A program made the position numbers and the translations under genes. The notes beneath the pieces are model-generated. The model saw only the letters and a program-made list of their open reading frames with translations, was not told where the DNA came from and did no database searches. 64,000 nucleotides of DNA, taken from contig NC_135571.1 in the NCBI RefSeq assembly GCF_964340395.1, positions 7,240,453-7,304,452 on the forward strand. The letters are read 5' to 3'. Each line of letters begins with the position of its first letter. Position 1 is the stretch's first letter. Source of the stretch: Glandiceps talaboti (taxonomy: Eukaryota > Hemichordata > Enteropneusta > Spengelidae). Positions 1-12,549 of the stretch are shown in pieces.

Positions 1-652
1 TTAATTTTGGCATTTCTCAACAATCTGGTTTGATTTCAAGCAATACCATGTTGTTGTATATAGTGATATATTTCAATATCTCTGCTATAATGTACCAATA
101 TCATTACTTAATTTCCATGTTGTTAACACTGTCTAATTATGCAAATTTAAACTATCAAATTGAATGGATAGTAGCTATCATTTCAATGGACAGTTTCAGT
201 TTCAGTTTTTCTTAGCACTGGTTTGATTAAGCGTAAGCAAATACCATATTGTTACATAGGAATAATGGATCTGCTATAATGTACTGGTATCCCTTCCTAA
301 TTTCTACATTGTTAACATTGAGAGCAAATTAATCAAATTTCATCTGAGAGAAAATATCCTCTTTAATGATCTGCCTTGACTATAAGCAATTACCAAGTTG
401 TCTAAGAAGAATTACTCTCCAGTACGTATGGGTATTATTAATTATGTCACTCATTGTCTTTGCCATTGCTGGCCTAATTTCTTAATTACAATATTGTTGA
501 CACTTTGTTTTATCATTTCACTCTTATGACTGAATGAAAGGGTTCCCATTTCTGTTTGTTCATTTTTTAAGTCTCACTTAATAACTCCAAACATTCCCAT
601 AGGAACTAATCTTAATCTCCTGACAAAACATTGGCTTAATTTGGTGAATGCC

Positions 653-796
653 TAGACTCTCTCACAGTCCTCGGAACTTCGCATAAATAGCTAAAACTTG
701 GGTTGTTTTGCATGTACAGGTATCTACTGCATAATTGTACAAACAACCCAAGTTTTAGCTATTTATGCGAAGCCTCGAAGACTGTGAGAGAGTCTA
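653..796. mobile_element. foldback MITE, family 1, short internally deleted copy
   Basis: Termini TAGACTCTCTCACAGTC and its complement, with arms about 60 bp long that pair almost perfectly (TTCGCATAAATAGCTAAAAC on both sides). It is flanked by a 9-bp target duplication, GTGAATGCC (644-652) and GTGAAAGCC (797-805), with one mismatch. The central part seen in the two longer copies is missing. Confidence 0.85.
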
Positions 797-1239
797 GTGA
801 AAGCCCACCCATATTAAACAATTTTATCAAATCAGTTGCATCTTGCTCAAGGACAAAAAGGTATTTTAATTACTAAACTTTGGGTTCAGGAGAGTAATTT
901 TATGATATCACATCACATCAATTTCACACAATTGCCAAGATACACCTTTAGAAGTTTAAATTCTTTTTCATCTCCCATTTGCTAACAGTGGTCCACTCTT
1001 GTCTCATGGGGCTGAGCAGATATATGTATTAGATGAACACTAAATATTCATGGCTATTCATCTCAAGGTAATAAGCACTTAGGAGTCATGAATATTGAAT
1101 TGAAAATGAAATTAAGTTTATTTCCTGGAGTGGCATTCCCCTTTAGAATTTGTTAAATAAAAACAAAATATGTAATATGTGACTCCCCAAGGCCATTTGG
1201 TGCTTAAAAAATATGTCAGTGATTCTTTAATTAATCATA

Positions 1240-1517
1240 GTATAATGATGATAATAATCTTTATTTATACTGGATAGTTCTTTAAGTACATAAACACTTG
1301 TCTCCCAAGAAGTCCAGCGAGGGCCATCCCTCATGGGTTCAGCGTTAATGCAGGAGGAAACCGGAGTACCCGGGGAAAACCTGCGTTAGGTAGAGTCAAA
1401 CTGAACAACATTCTTCTTACTTACAGCATTATAAATTTAATCAAACCCTGAATGGGGTTCGAACCCAGACAGCAGTGGTAAGAGGCGAGTGGCTTAACCA
1501 CTCGGCCACCAACAGCT
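1240..1517 (-). mobile_element. tRNA-derived SINE
   Basis: Read on the minus strand it begins near 1517 with GGTGGCCGAGTGGTTAAG (pol III A box of a Ser/Leu-type tRNA) and GGGTTCGAACCCC (B box, about 1454-1466). The body contains the complement of GGAGGAAACCGGAGTACCC. It ends in an AAT-rich tail near 1243. It lacks a complete cloverleaf, so it is a SINE rather than a tRNA gene. It lies downstream of carrier exon 3. Confidence 0.75.
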
Positions 1518-1939
1518 GTTATACAGGATGTTAATACAGCAACAGTATTTAAAGAGTTAGTTTGTTCGGCGACATGTAGTTGTTTCTGATTTATCCAAAA
1601 AACAAATATCTATTTAAATTATAAGTAATGAAAATTTCTACTCAGAGAGTCAACATTTTCTCGGAATTGAGTCCCAAATGTTCACTAACGTCTCATCAGC
1701 ATTGTCAGAGCTATACTACAATGGAATATTACTACATGTCTTGGGAAAGACGCATGAAATGAGCTTGAGAGAAACGAAAATTTGGGATTTGCTTGAAGAA
1801 ATTATTTGACTCTGTGAGTAGAAAGTTTCATTACCAAGTATGAATCCAGAGTCCATAAACATTCGAAGATATCTACTGCCTGGAAGGCAGATCCTAGAGT
1901 AGATTTTTTAAACCAATCTTGTACATATTAGCCTCATAC

Positions 1940-2304
1940 CTTTATACAGTCCTCTGAGGCCTTCAGCTCTGAAAACTTTGACGAAACAGTCTGCCCTGTA
2001 ATAAGAATACAATAGTTTGTAAGTTCCTCAAATATACAAAATTATTACATTTTGTGCATCTTTGTATAAATTATCCTTATAATAACAAGGACTAATGTGT
2101 TCACAAGGGTATACAAGCAGACATGTGCATGAAAATTTTAGTGCACACACAAAGACACACACACACACACTCACTCAGTCACACGCACACACACACACAC
2201 ACACTCCACACTCCCCTCCACACACATAAACACATCCGTCAGCCCATCAAAACAAACACACCCATCACAACATGCACACAGACAGACACACAGACAGACA
2301 GACA

Positions 2305-2367
<63 letters not shown>

Positions 2368-5300
2368 CATCATCATCATCATCACATGCATAAAGTCCTA
2401 TACCATAGATATGCTAAACAACAAAACCTGCTCTGCATCAATAGTTGAACAATGAATGGGGTGGGCGGAGGGTGGCATCCTGCATGGGTATAGTGGGGTA
2501 GGTGTGGGGCACAGCATATGCCTTCAAGATCATACATGCTTCAGTTCTACTTACATGTTGTTGTACATACGGACGCCATCTTTAATTTGTTGATTTTGTA
2601 ATCTTGTCTTGACCAAATCAATAGGAAATACACAAGTCACACCTACAATGCCAGCAACACCACCATTGATGCATTTTGCTGGCAAACTGCAAAGGAAAAA
2701 AAATATTTAAAAAATTACCTTACCTGACAAAAACATTGAAATGTTTGAGTCCAATGTATCAAACTTGGTGCAACACAGTTGGGACTAAAATTGTATGTAT
2801 TTAGTGTGTGTAGTTTCAGGCGATTGATAAGTAATATTAATTATATACAAAAAGTCATGTATCTTACGTTAACTCTTCCTTCCATTCTGCCCATAAAACG
2901 TTTTTCAATCTTAACTCTCACTCACTTACACACTTCTCTCTACATCCTTCAATTTTTTTCAAATTCTTTCTCTGTATCCTTTCATTTTGTTAGTAGTTCT
3001 GTGTCCGCACCTGGAGCTCTTTGGAGAACGGGCGCATTGTAAATTCACTTTACTATCATTATCATCATAATATTATGATATTAAATTTTTAGTGCTAAAA
3101 AGCAGAAAACCGGGGGTTCAATTTTAATATAAATTAATTGAGCCATTTTATACATAGTCAGGATGCAAATGTGGTAAATCGTAACGATACTGATAGGAAC
3201 TAGACCAGTTTATACACTCTGGATGTCAACGTGGTAAATCATAACGATACCGATAGGAACTAGACAAGTTTACACACTCTGGATGCCAACGTGGTAAATC
3301 GTAACGATACTGTATAGGAACTAGACAAGTTTACACACTCTGGATGCCAACGTGGTAAATCGTAACGATATCGTATAGGAACTAGACAAGTTTATACGGT
3401 CTGGATGCCAACGTTGTAAATCGTGACGATACCGTATAGGAACTAGACAAGTTTATACGGTCTGGATGCCAACGTTGTAAATCGTAACGATACCGTATAG
3501 GAACTAGACAAGTTTACACGGTCTGGATGCCAATATGGTAAATCGTAACGATACCGTATAGGAACTAGACAAGTTTATATGGTCTGGATGCCAACATTGT
3601 AAATCGTAACGATACCGTATAGGAACTAGACAAGTTTACACAGTCTGGATGCCAACATGGTAAATCGTAACGATATCGTATAGGAACTAGACAAGTTTAC
3701 ACGGTCTGGATGCCAACATGGTAAATCGTAACGATATCGTATAGGAACTAGACAAGTTTACACGGTCTGGATGCCAACATGGTAAATCGTAACGATACCG
3801 TATAGGAACTAGACAAGTTTACACGGTCTGGATGCCAACATGGTAAATCGTAATGATACTGTATAGGAACTAGACAAGTTTACACACTCTGGATGCCAAC
3901 ATGGTAAATCGTAACGATACCGTATAGGAACTAGACAAGTTTAATAATATACATGTTGAAGTATATTTACTTGTTGATGGTATCTACCCCTGGGGGTGGG
4001 GGTACAGTGTATACCTATACTATAGATACAAATTAATGTATACAGGTGTATGCCATTGCCACCCAAAGGGGTCACTTTTTCATGAAAAAATCTCTAACAT
4101 TGGTCGACTTTTCGACAGAAGATGCTCAAATCTTGATATCGATAACATGGTAAACATCTTCATGTTTTAGAAATACCGTCACAGAAATGGACTGTAGGAT
4201 ATGTCACGCCGATGTCCCCCCCCCCCCCTCCCACTAACAAAAACATTGATGTTTGCCCAGGCAATCTCTCTATAGATATTCAATCAAGTTAATGATATTC
4301 CATCACAACTGATAATTTCACATCTCAACTCTTACCAAGTAAACTTTGACCCTTAGATTACCCAGACATGTGTGCATGTCCAACTGATGAGCTATTTATA
4401 CTACAATGTAGTTATCTTCTATGTGTGGTATTAAAGCCTGGTGGCAGCCTGATCAACCAATGTATATAGCTTGTTGGTGTAAGTTTGTGTGTGAAACCAC
4501 GAGTGTAATCAGAAGGTGTAAATTATACTACAATGGAGTTATACCTACCCCCCCCCCCCCACAATGTTCAGACAGGGGTGTGTCGACAAAGTTCAAAACA
4601 TCGACCCATGTATTAATCCAAAAAACAAACCCATTGTTAGGATTTCCAGTCATAATCATTCAGTCCATTACTTCATTCTGATCCTAAAATGTGGTTCATT
4701 GTCCTTTGCTAAATCATAACTGCCATTAAATGTTGCGTCCTATGGACAATGTATTAGGTCTAAACTTTCATCTCTTTTTTTTTTTTTAAAACTGTAATGG
4801 TCTAAAATGGGGTATTGGTTTTTGGTCAAAGTGGGTCTAAAATGGGCCTGGGGTTTCCAGCACTGGCCATACACCACTACCAGAGCTCACCACTGGTACT
4901 GCCCCCAGGGGTGACCCCCCCCCCCAGGGGTGACCATACTTAATTCTACATGTGTGTTTCTCATGACCCCAATTGATTACATATTTTTCCAATCTGGCAA
5001 TAGTTTTTTTTAAAAACGGCACCCTCTACAGCAGGAATAGAAAGAAGCCATAGCTTCACTGATTGTAAGATGGTGACACCGCGAGTGTGTATCTGAGCAA
5101 AAATTATTGAGTACAGCTGAAAATCAGTTAACTTTAAGTTTCCTTCTAACTTTAATTGATATATTTCTAAGTAGACCACTGAAGTACGATTGTTATTTGA
5201 ATGTATTACCAACATGTAAACATTCAAGTATTTCAACATTTAAATTTTTTTTTTTTTAAATTTTAACCGATTGACTGACTGATAATTTTCAAGGTGTAAC

Positions 5301-7261
5301 AATGAGTAACATAGAATTAATTATGGCCTGGATGTACTTTGGTTCAATGAATTCATGTACTTACATACATGCGGGTAATGCATGAACATTTGCTGGTATT
5401 CTCATGAATTTAACCTTTATCCTATACACATGTACAGGCACGCACCATACAATGTAGATTGGTATAGTTCTACTAATACTATACAATCAAGTTATTTTGC
5501 TCGTTTTGTTAAACATAAATATCTTTTGTTCTCTACATGTAACATATCAAGAACCTATTACTACAATCTTTCACCTATCTGGACATACCCAGATGCTCCG
5601 CAAAAGTCTGAGATGGCAGAGCTCAAAATTAACTACTTTCTTTTGGTAGTCGTAGTGGGCTACCAATTTCAGCAATTGGTAGCCCAAGTATTGTGACCTG
5701 TAGTCCCATATTCCTGAACTGAAAACAGATTTCCTCTATTGGAAATATGTGTGTTAATACTTTGACGTCCATAAATCTTCTATCTTCATCGCATAATCAG
5801 TGGTAGTCTGAGTGGGCTACCAGATACAAATTATGGTAGCCCCATGACAAGAATTGATAGTCTGTGGACACAGGACTACTGTTAATTTCGAGCCCTGGAT
5901 GGCCAAGACAGAAATGACGTTCTAAAGAAATTCCTACATTATTGGCAGGTCATGTGGTCGGGGACTCAGTTCAGGTTGTACACTAGTGAACAAGTGTGCA
6001 AATTTTATCCAGCATTATTGCGTTCAAACTTAACTACAACTCAAATAACCTGGCTAGAAAAGTCTATATACTAGGTATATGTCGTAACGATTGAATTTAC
6101 ATTTTTATCAAATTGTTTAACGCAAAGTTCCAATTACAAAATAGCTATTTCACCTTAAAATTAACAAATAGTCCTTTTACTTGATAAAAAATTTCTATAA
6201 ATATTGTCATATTTCATATTTTAAGCTTCATGTACGTTGAAATCAAGTACTGTAACAGTGTTGTTAATTGTTGCTATGGTTTCTAATTTTTAACTTAGTC
6301 GATATTGGTATATACATATTAAAATACTTTTACTCACTGCTTGGTCAAAAAGACACCCAATTTAATGTATATTGACAATGGCAGCCATATGACTTGAAAT
6401 AAAATCATCTCGCTCAACAAAAATCTTACTCAACATTGCTACATTTCATTGTCTAATTCTAAAAATCTTACCAACATTGCTACTGTTGTCTGGCAACAAC
6501 TCTTACTAACATTGCTACATTTTATTGTCTGGCAACAAAAATCTTACTAACATTGCTACATTTTATTGTCTGGCAACAAAAATCTTACCAACATTGCTAC
6601 ATTTTATTGTCTGGCAACAAAAATCTTACTATTAACATTGCTACATTTTATTGTCTGGCAACAAAAATCTGACTTACCTTGCTACATTTTATCATCAGAC
6701 TCTAAAAATCTTACCAACATTGCTACATTTTATCATCAGACTCTAAAAATCTTACCAACATTGCTACATTTTATCATCTGGCAACAAAAATCTTACTAAC
6801 ATTGCTACATTTTATCATCTGGCAACAAAAATCTTAATACCATTGCTACATTTTATCGTCTGACTCTAAAAATCTTACTAACATTGCTACATTTTACCTT
6901 CTGACTCTAATGTATACATTTTCCAGGCATGCCAATGGATTATTATGTAACAATTTTAGTACTAGACAATAACTTACATGTACAAAAGATTTTTTTCAAG
7001 CCAGACGATAAAATTTAGTATTGTTAGTAAGATATCAGTCGAACCAGACGATAATTTCTCTCAACTTATTACTTGCTTCCATCGTATTTTTTGTGACCTG
7101 CACATAATATATACATTTTGATGACCCTAAACATGCTTTCATAAAATTGTACCAGTTTAGAGTCGGACGCCATTTTGGTAAAAATTTATAAATTTATAAA
7201 GCACTTTCCTTTAAAAAAAAAAAAGACAGAAAAGGAATGAAACCCACCTCAAATCAGTCAT
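1940..7261 (-). CDS. SLC25A22: mitochondrial glutamate carrier (SLC25A22/18-like), first three coding exons, gene continues off left edge
   Basis: Seen: three spliced coding exons on the minus strand, 7261-7248 (14 nt, ATG), 2686-2555 and 1995-1940, joined in consistent phase (2, 2, 1), with GT donors and AG acceptors. They give 67 residues: M-T-D-L-S then [20 protein letters not shown], the carrier signature [10 protein letters not shown], and an acidic-G-x-Y-K-G end (EGLRGLYKG). Family knowledge: P-x-[DE]-x-x-[KR] marks the SLC25 fold of the inner mitochondrial membrane. LPAK-INGG and the [11 protein letters not shown] block are close to vertebrate SLC25A22/A18, which import glutamate with a proton. 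This covers the first repeat of three and transmembrane helices 1-2. The remaining exons were not found in 1-1939, so they should lie beyond the window. Assigning it to A22 rather than A18 is not possible, because invertebrates often have one pre-duplication gene. The 5' UTR beyond 7261 is not defined. Confidence 0.88.
2155..2385 (+). repeat. (CA)n microsatellite followed by (ATC)n
   Basis: Interrupted CA-dinucleotide tract with CAGA interruptions, then a pure CA run (about 2307-2367) and five ATC units. It lies in intron 2 of the carrier gene. Confidence 0.95.
3155..3945 (+). repeat. 13-copy minisatellite, 60-61 bp unit, built from MITE family-2 ends
   Basis: Each unit contains GGTAAATCGTAACGATACC, GTATAGGAACTAGACAAG and TCTGGATGCCAACATGG. 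GGAACTAGAC occurs 13 times at 60-61 bp spacing. Identity between units is high in the middle and lower at the left edge. The words match the two termini of the MITE at 52803-53369 (complement strand), joined by a roughly 10-bp spacer (AAGTTTACAC). It lies in intron 1 of the carrier gene. Confidence 0.95.
5640..5895. repeat. dispersed repeat, GTAGTC/GGCTACCA family, copy 1
   Basis: Contains AGTGGGCTACCAATT, CAGTGGTAGTCTGAGTGGGC and GACAAGAATTGATAGTCTGTGG. A close second copy is at 8640-8930 and a fragment at 34452-34502. No termini or target duplication could be set. Confidence 0.65.
6415..6910 (+). repeat. 41-bp tandem array, about 12 units
   Basis: Unit AAAATCTTACTAACATTGCTAC plus ATTTTATTGTCTGGCAAC, with TCATCAGACTCTA variants interspersed. 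A reversed fragment follows at about 7003-7035. It lies in intron 1 of the carrier gene. Confidence 0.9.
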
Positions 7262-7489
7262 TCCTCTAACGTATCTTCTCCTTCTTCTCAATTTCTTTGT
7301 AAGCTGACAAATATGATAATCTTTCTTCCTAGGCTTGGTTACGATCTTAAAAGAGAAATTTCTCCTACATCTGACAAAGGGCTGAGAAATGTTGCTGTCA
7401 AGTTGTTGATGATTTCACCGGCAGTATGTAATCCCAATGACGAGGTGATGTGTCCCTCTTCTTGTATCACAGCAAACACTCCCTTACCT

Positions 7490-8500
7490 GTGACGATGAA
7501 ATAGAAAGATTGCAGTGAAAATACTGGTGGAAGATAAGCAGATTCCATTTCAATAAGGGGACACAGCTATGTAAATGATCCCTTACCTGTAAAAAGATTA
7601 ACTAAGTTAAAGGGTCGCAAGCTGAGCTTACACATGTATGGTAGTTCATACTGCATATTATGTACAATGTACATGTATAAGATACTTGCAGTATTGTACT
7701 TACTGGAACACACTTAGCCACAACTTACAATTAACTGAACTCAAACCTGGTATCGAGATACAATTTAGTAAACGATCAAATAACGTAATTTATAATATGT
7801 ATCAAAAAAATTCAAGAAATCCCTACTATGCAATCAACTGTTTTAACAACACCAGAAGACATCACCATAATAGCAATAATAATAATAATGTTATAGAAGG
7901 CATGCATCGACATTCAAATTATTTGAAAATATGAGAATGAATCTTCATGGACTCTTACTTACATGTAGTAATGAAATTTAGAGAGTCAAAATTTAAAAAT
8001 AGTTGAAATTCAGGTTATCTTCACTTTCATGAGTAAAACGCTTATATAAACTTAGCTGACAATACAACCTAATAGTAAAAAGTGGCACAAGCTAACATAG
8101 AGCTTGCACCCCTTTTGAGGTTGTAATATAATACTGGTGGAAGAACATTCCATTTCAATAAGGGGCACAGTTATAATATGTGTTCCCCTACATGTAATAA
8201 TGATATAGTTTAGCTTGTAGTGAAAATACTGGCAAATATTCAGAATGTTCCATTTTAAGAAGGGGAACACTGGTCTGGTATATATAAATGACCCGCTACC
8301 TTACAGGGAATAATGATATACCAGTAGTTTAGGTTGTACTGAACATATTGGCAAAGATTCAGAATGTTCCATTTTATGAAGGGGAACACAGGTATATAGA
8401 AATGATTCCATGCCTGTACTAATGATATTAATTCAAATTATAAAGAAAATGCTGGCTGCAGATTAAGGACATTCCATTTCAATAGAGGGGAGGTGGATAT
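7490..8500. repeat. degenerate repeat of GATGTTCCATTT-type units
   Basis: Five to six imperfect copies, at 7500, 8120, 8220, 8330 and 8430, of a block with AGTGAAAATACTGG, CATTCCATTTCAATAAGGG and TTACCTGTAATAATGATAT, spaced roughly 90-120 bp in the dense part. It is AT-rich with no coding frame. Confidence 0.6.
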
Positions 8501-8629
8501 ATGTACTTAATGATGTGCAGGAATCTGAATGAGACTGGCTGGCTCTTTCTATTTTGGAAAGGGGATGCGCATGTATAGTCTTGGTAGAATAACCATATGA
8601 GATGGTATGATAATAATAATGTATAAATG

Positions 8630-8935
8630 TATACAGGACTTGAAATTAACTTTTCTCTAAATTATGCAGTCCTAGTGGGCTACCAATTGTAGGACTTGGT
8701 ACCTCAAGGATAATGACCAGTAGTTCGACTTCCATATTCCTGATCTCAAAATAGAATTCCTCTTTTGGAAATATATGTGTTATTAAAATACTTCATGTCT
8801 GTAAATCTTCCATCCTTAAATCATCACATAATCAGTGGTAGTCTGAACAGGCTACCAGCTACAAATGATGGTAGTCCCATGACAAGAATTGGCAGTCTGT
8901 GGACATGGAACTACTGTTAATTTTGAGTCCCGATA
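8630..8935. repeat. dispersed repeat, GTAGTC/GGCTACCA family, copy 2
   Basis: Shares with the copy at 5640 the words AGTGGGCTACCAATT, CAGTGGTAGTCTGAACAGGC and GACAAGAATTGGCAGTCTGTGG in the same order and spacing. Confidence 0.65.
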
Positions 8936-11120
8936 TTTCATATTTCTGTTAGTATACTGCAAGAAAAATCTACCCGTCTTCTACAGGTATTACAACAAGG
9001 TACCCATCAAAATTATCACAAGATTAATAAAAGTGGATGGTACATGTATTTTTACATTCCTAAGTTCAAAGGACTGTCAAGAATAATGGGGCTTATGAAA
9101 TATGATTAATATAATTCAATAAATCGATAAACCCTTTTTAAAAATTATTTGCAAATAAAAAGGTTATAATTAGCAAGTTATACAATTTAAAAATCAACAA
9201 TTTTATTCATCTACATGTATGATGTAGTAACTGGTAGTGACAAAGCCCCCTTAGGTCACTCATATTTTCCATGGCTGAACGAAGACAAATATCTGGGAAT
9301 AGTATCTGAGTGTAGCCTGAAAGATTCAATTGCTGTACATAAGTGGACCAATGACTAGACATTTCATTTTCAGACTACGTACGTCTAGTGGCGCTACCCT
9401 GCATTGAATCTCAAAATCTCTCCTTACACTGTTACAGGTACAGGGATCATGAGATGAATGGATGCTATGTTACGTATATAGCATCTGTAGACCAGCATTG
9501 ACATGGCAAACACCAATTTTGTAAAGATGCAGTAATTACAAAAATATACATCAAGTTATATCTAAGATCAGTTATTCACACTGCAATATTACATATCTAC
9601 AGAATTCCACTGGCGGACATCACATACATAGTGTACTTACCACTTGACAAGTAGAAGCAAATAGATTATTTAAGCTCACTGACTGTGAAGGCACACAAGT
9701 ATATCACCATCAATCAGGCAAAGTGTGCATACATTATACATATGTGTCTGTATTCAGACAAATAAATTACATACAGGCAGACATATCAACATGAAATAAC
9801 ATGATATACCATAATGCTAATGTGACATTTCAAGGCTGTGGTATCATACTAGCCTAAGACATTTACTGTGGGGGGGGGGGGGGGGGGGGTGCTCCGAATA
9901 TGGACAAAGTTCATCCAGATTGCATGGTAGTTGGGTTAGAGATAACCAGCTGTGTGGTTGTTACATACAGGTTGGAACCCTTACTACTAGTATAGTGTTA
10001 CTACTAGTAAATGGTTCAAATCTTGCCCATGGACTTTAAACCATTCAGAACCAAATGATGGACATTTGAACCTGACACTTGCAGATTATTAGCCAACCAC
10101 TCTGAACATTTGAAAATTATTACAAATGTAAACTCAACCTACATTGTAAGTTCACTTAGTCTGGGTGCAAACTGTTGTTTCTAAACCACAGTTGTGAGTG
10201 GACATTTAATTTTAACGATAATGTATAGGAACTAGACTAAAGTTCACTATAACTACACTTTAGTTGGTGGTACAGACTGAGTGGAACTTTAGACTTTTGA
10301 TTTATACCTTGGCTTTGGACTATGTCAGTTAAGATCAAATCTTAGAATGACCCTGGTAGCAATATTAGTTTTGGTGCTATCAAAGTTTCTGTAAATAAAT
10401 CAAAATGAAGGGTGAAACATTTCAGGAATGTTCCATAAATTTTGATATCCAGTAACACCATATGGGAACCTGCACCAGTTAACCTTACTCAGTGTCTCCA
10501 CTTAGGGTGGGAAAAGGGTGGTAAGTACATAAAGAATGGTAAGAACGTAAAATCTACCAGAGGTGGGGTCCCCTATTACCATCTTCCTGAACAAAATTAG
10601 GGTAGGTTGTACATGAAATATACAATTTCTATCCGTTGCTCACTTTGTTACCATGGTTACCAATCATTAGCAAAAACACTAAAACTGGTTACCCCATTAT
10701 AGTGGTTCTCATATACTGATTCTTGTACAGTTTTAATACAAAGTAAATTTTCTGCTAGATATAAAAAAAAATTCCAATTAATGTATCAGAATGTTGTAAT
10801 AGATGCCAACACTATATGAAGTAGTAGTACATTGTACCAGTATAGCAATATGTAAGTAGTGGTGATTTCCTGGACCTAATCACCGGGTGACCCACATGTG
10901 TATAAGCAACAATTTGCAAATTCCACCACTAACGCATTTCCATAACTTTGCCCAGACCTATTTTTAACACAAATAAATCGCTAAACATAAATTGAATATT
11001 TATGATACACAACTCTATAGCTTCCTTCAACTTCAAGGTTTCTTTTTGTGATGGACCATTCATAGCAACTTGTAAATGACAGATAATGAATACTGAATGG
11101 TTGTGTAATCCGAAATGGAA
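8936..11120. other. intergenic, no gene seen
   Basis: AT-rich DNA with a poly-G run (about 9871-9889) and single copies of small dispersed words, such as CCCCTTAGGTCACTCAT near 9248 and TATAGGAACTAGAC near 10222. No exon-like block with protein similarity was recognised on either strand. Confidence 0.5.
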
Positions 11121-11127
11121 ATGTAGA

Positions 11128-11455
11128 GGAAATTAATTGCATAGATCTATAATGAACAAGTCTACGTTTTTTGTAAAGAATACATCATTAATAATTTATC
11201 ATTGCATGTATGTACTTGCTGGGAAATATTTTCACTTACAATATAATGTAACAAGTCATAACAAAACCATTTTCTCACAGGAAATTAACTGTAGAGATAG
11301 ATCTGTGAATGTATAGTGAACATATCAAGGTGTTTGGTAAAGAATACATCATTTATTTTTTATCATTCCATGTACATATATGTAATTGCTGGGAATCACT
11401 TTCAATTATATGTACAATGTAACAAGCTACGACAGAACCATTTTCACAACAAGGT
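11128..11455 (+). repeat. two-copy tandem duplication, about 155-170 bp
   Basis: Both halves contain GGAAATTAA, TAAAGAATACATCATT, CTGGGAA and ACAAAACCATTTTC / ACAGAACCATTTTC in order, at about 80 percent similarity by eye. Confidence 0.6.
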
Positions 11456-11574
11456 TCAGTGGTTTTTTGCTATGGTTGTCATGGTAACAGGAAGAGGAAA
11501 TCTTGTCAAACGCATAATGCAGAGATAGATTTCCTTACCTTTATGGGGAACCCTGGTAATATACATCAAACATG

Positions 11575-11730
11575 TACATATATATTTTATCATTGTATTC
11601 GAGCTGGTCTTACCTTTATCATTGTACTTTTAAATCATTTGTTATATATTTTATTGTGAAGCGGTTTGTTATTGTTTTGATAGAAGTCGCTATAGAAAAA
11701 TAAAGTATTATTATTATTATTATTATATTT
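11575..11730 (+). mobile_element. 3' tail of a retroposon ending in (TTA)n
   Basis: The sequence GAAGTCGCTATAGAAAAATAAAG followed by seven TTA units (about 11708-11727) looks like the 3' end of a non-LTR element or SINE. The body upstream is short and unidentified. Confidence 0.4.
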
Positions 11731-12549
11731 TGGTACTATGGTACTCCAACTATGAGTCAAACTATTCCAAATTGACATTATTTTTCTTGATTTTTCATAA
11801 ATTTTAAGCTTGACACTCAGAAGAGAAGAATTATATTATTTCATAATATTTGTCTTCATTCAGACAGAAAATACTTCTGAGTGACCTAAGGGTTTTATCC
11901 CTTCTTATCCAGCAACTCATAGTGACAAGGCCCCTTAGGTCACTCATATTTTTCTTGGCGGAAAGAAGAAAAATATTTGAGAACAATATATCTGATAATT
12001 CTTAATGTGAAGCAGATATATACAAAGCAAAGTAATGCCACCTGGACTTTGTCAGTGTAATTTACATGTACCATATTTATTGTGAGGGACTGAACATATT
12101 TTTGAAAATATTTTGTTATATACATTGTACAATAACTTACTTGTGATATCGTACACCCTGAACAGTATTGAATCACCTATGGGTGAACGTCTTTTCTGTA
12201 GCTGTATACATGATCAATCAAATCAAACTGATTTTTGAGTCCATACCAAAAAATCAGCGCCCTCAACGGCGATCACGATTTAGTCCTGTTATTGCAATAC
12301 TCATGATACTATTGTGATTGGAAAGACACATGGATTCGAGGCTAGAGCGATTGTGTTCTCTAAGATATGATAGACCATTGATTAACATCTACAACGTCTG
12401 CGTGTTGGTATTTTAGTACTTTCCAGTGAATAAATTATTTGTGTCTGATTGAAAAATGATACTACTGTTACAAACTCATGCAGTTTAAACTTTAACCTTT
12501 AACCTTGTCACTACATCACCTACAGATAACATTGACCACTAATTAATTA

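Noticed and set aside
1440-1517. tRNA gene on the minus strand
   Set aside because: A and B boxes are present, but the acceptor stem is not closed and a SINE body with an AT-rich tail follows.
3155-3945. CRISPR-like array of regular repeats
   Set aside because: The spacers are as conserved as the repeats, the DNA is intron-bearing animal DNA, and units match MITE ends; it is a minisatellite.
7339-7548. Minus-strand 69-codon frame as a separate protein
   Set aside because: Part overlaps a local repeat and I recognise no family; it may be 5' UTR of the carrier gene.
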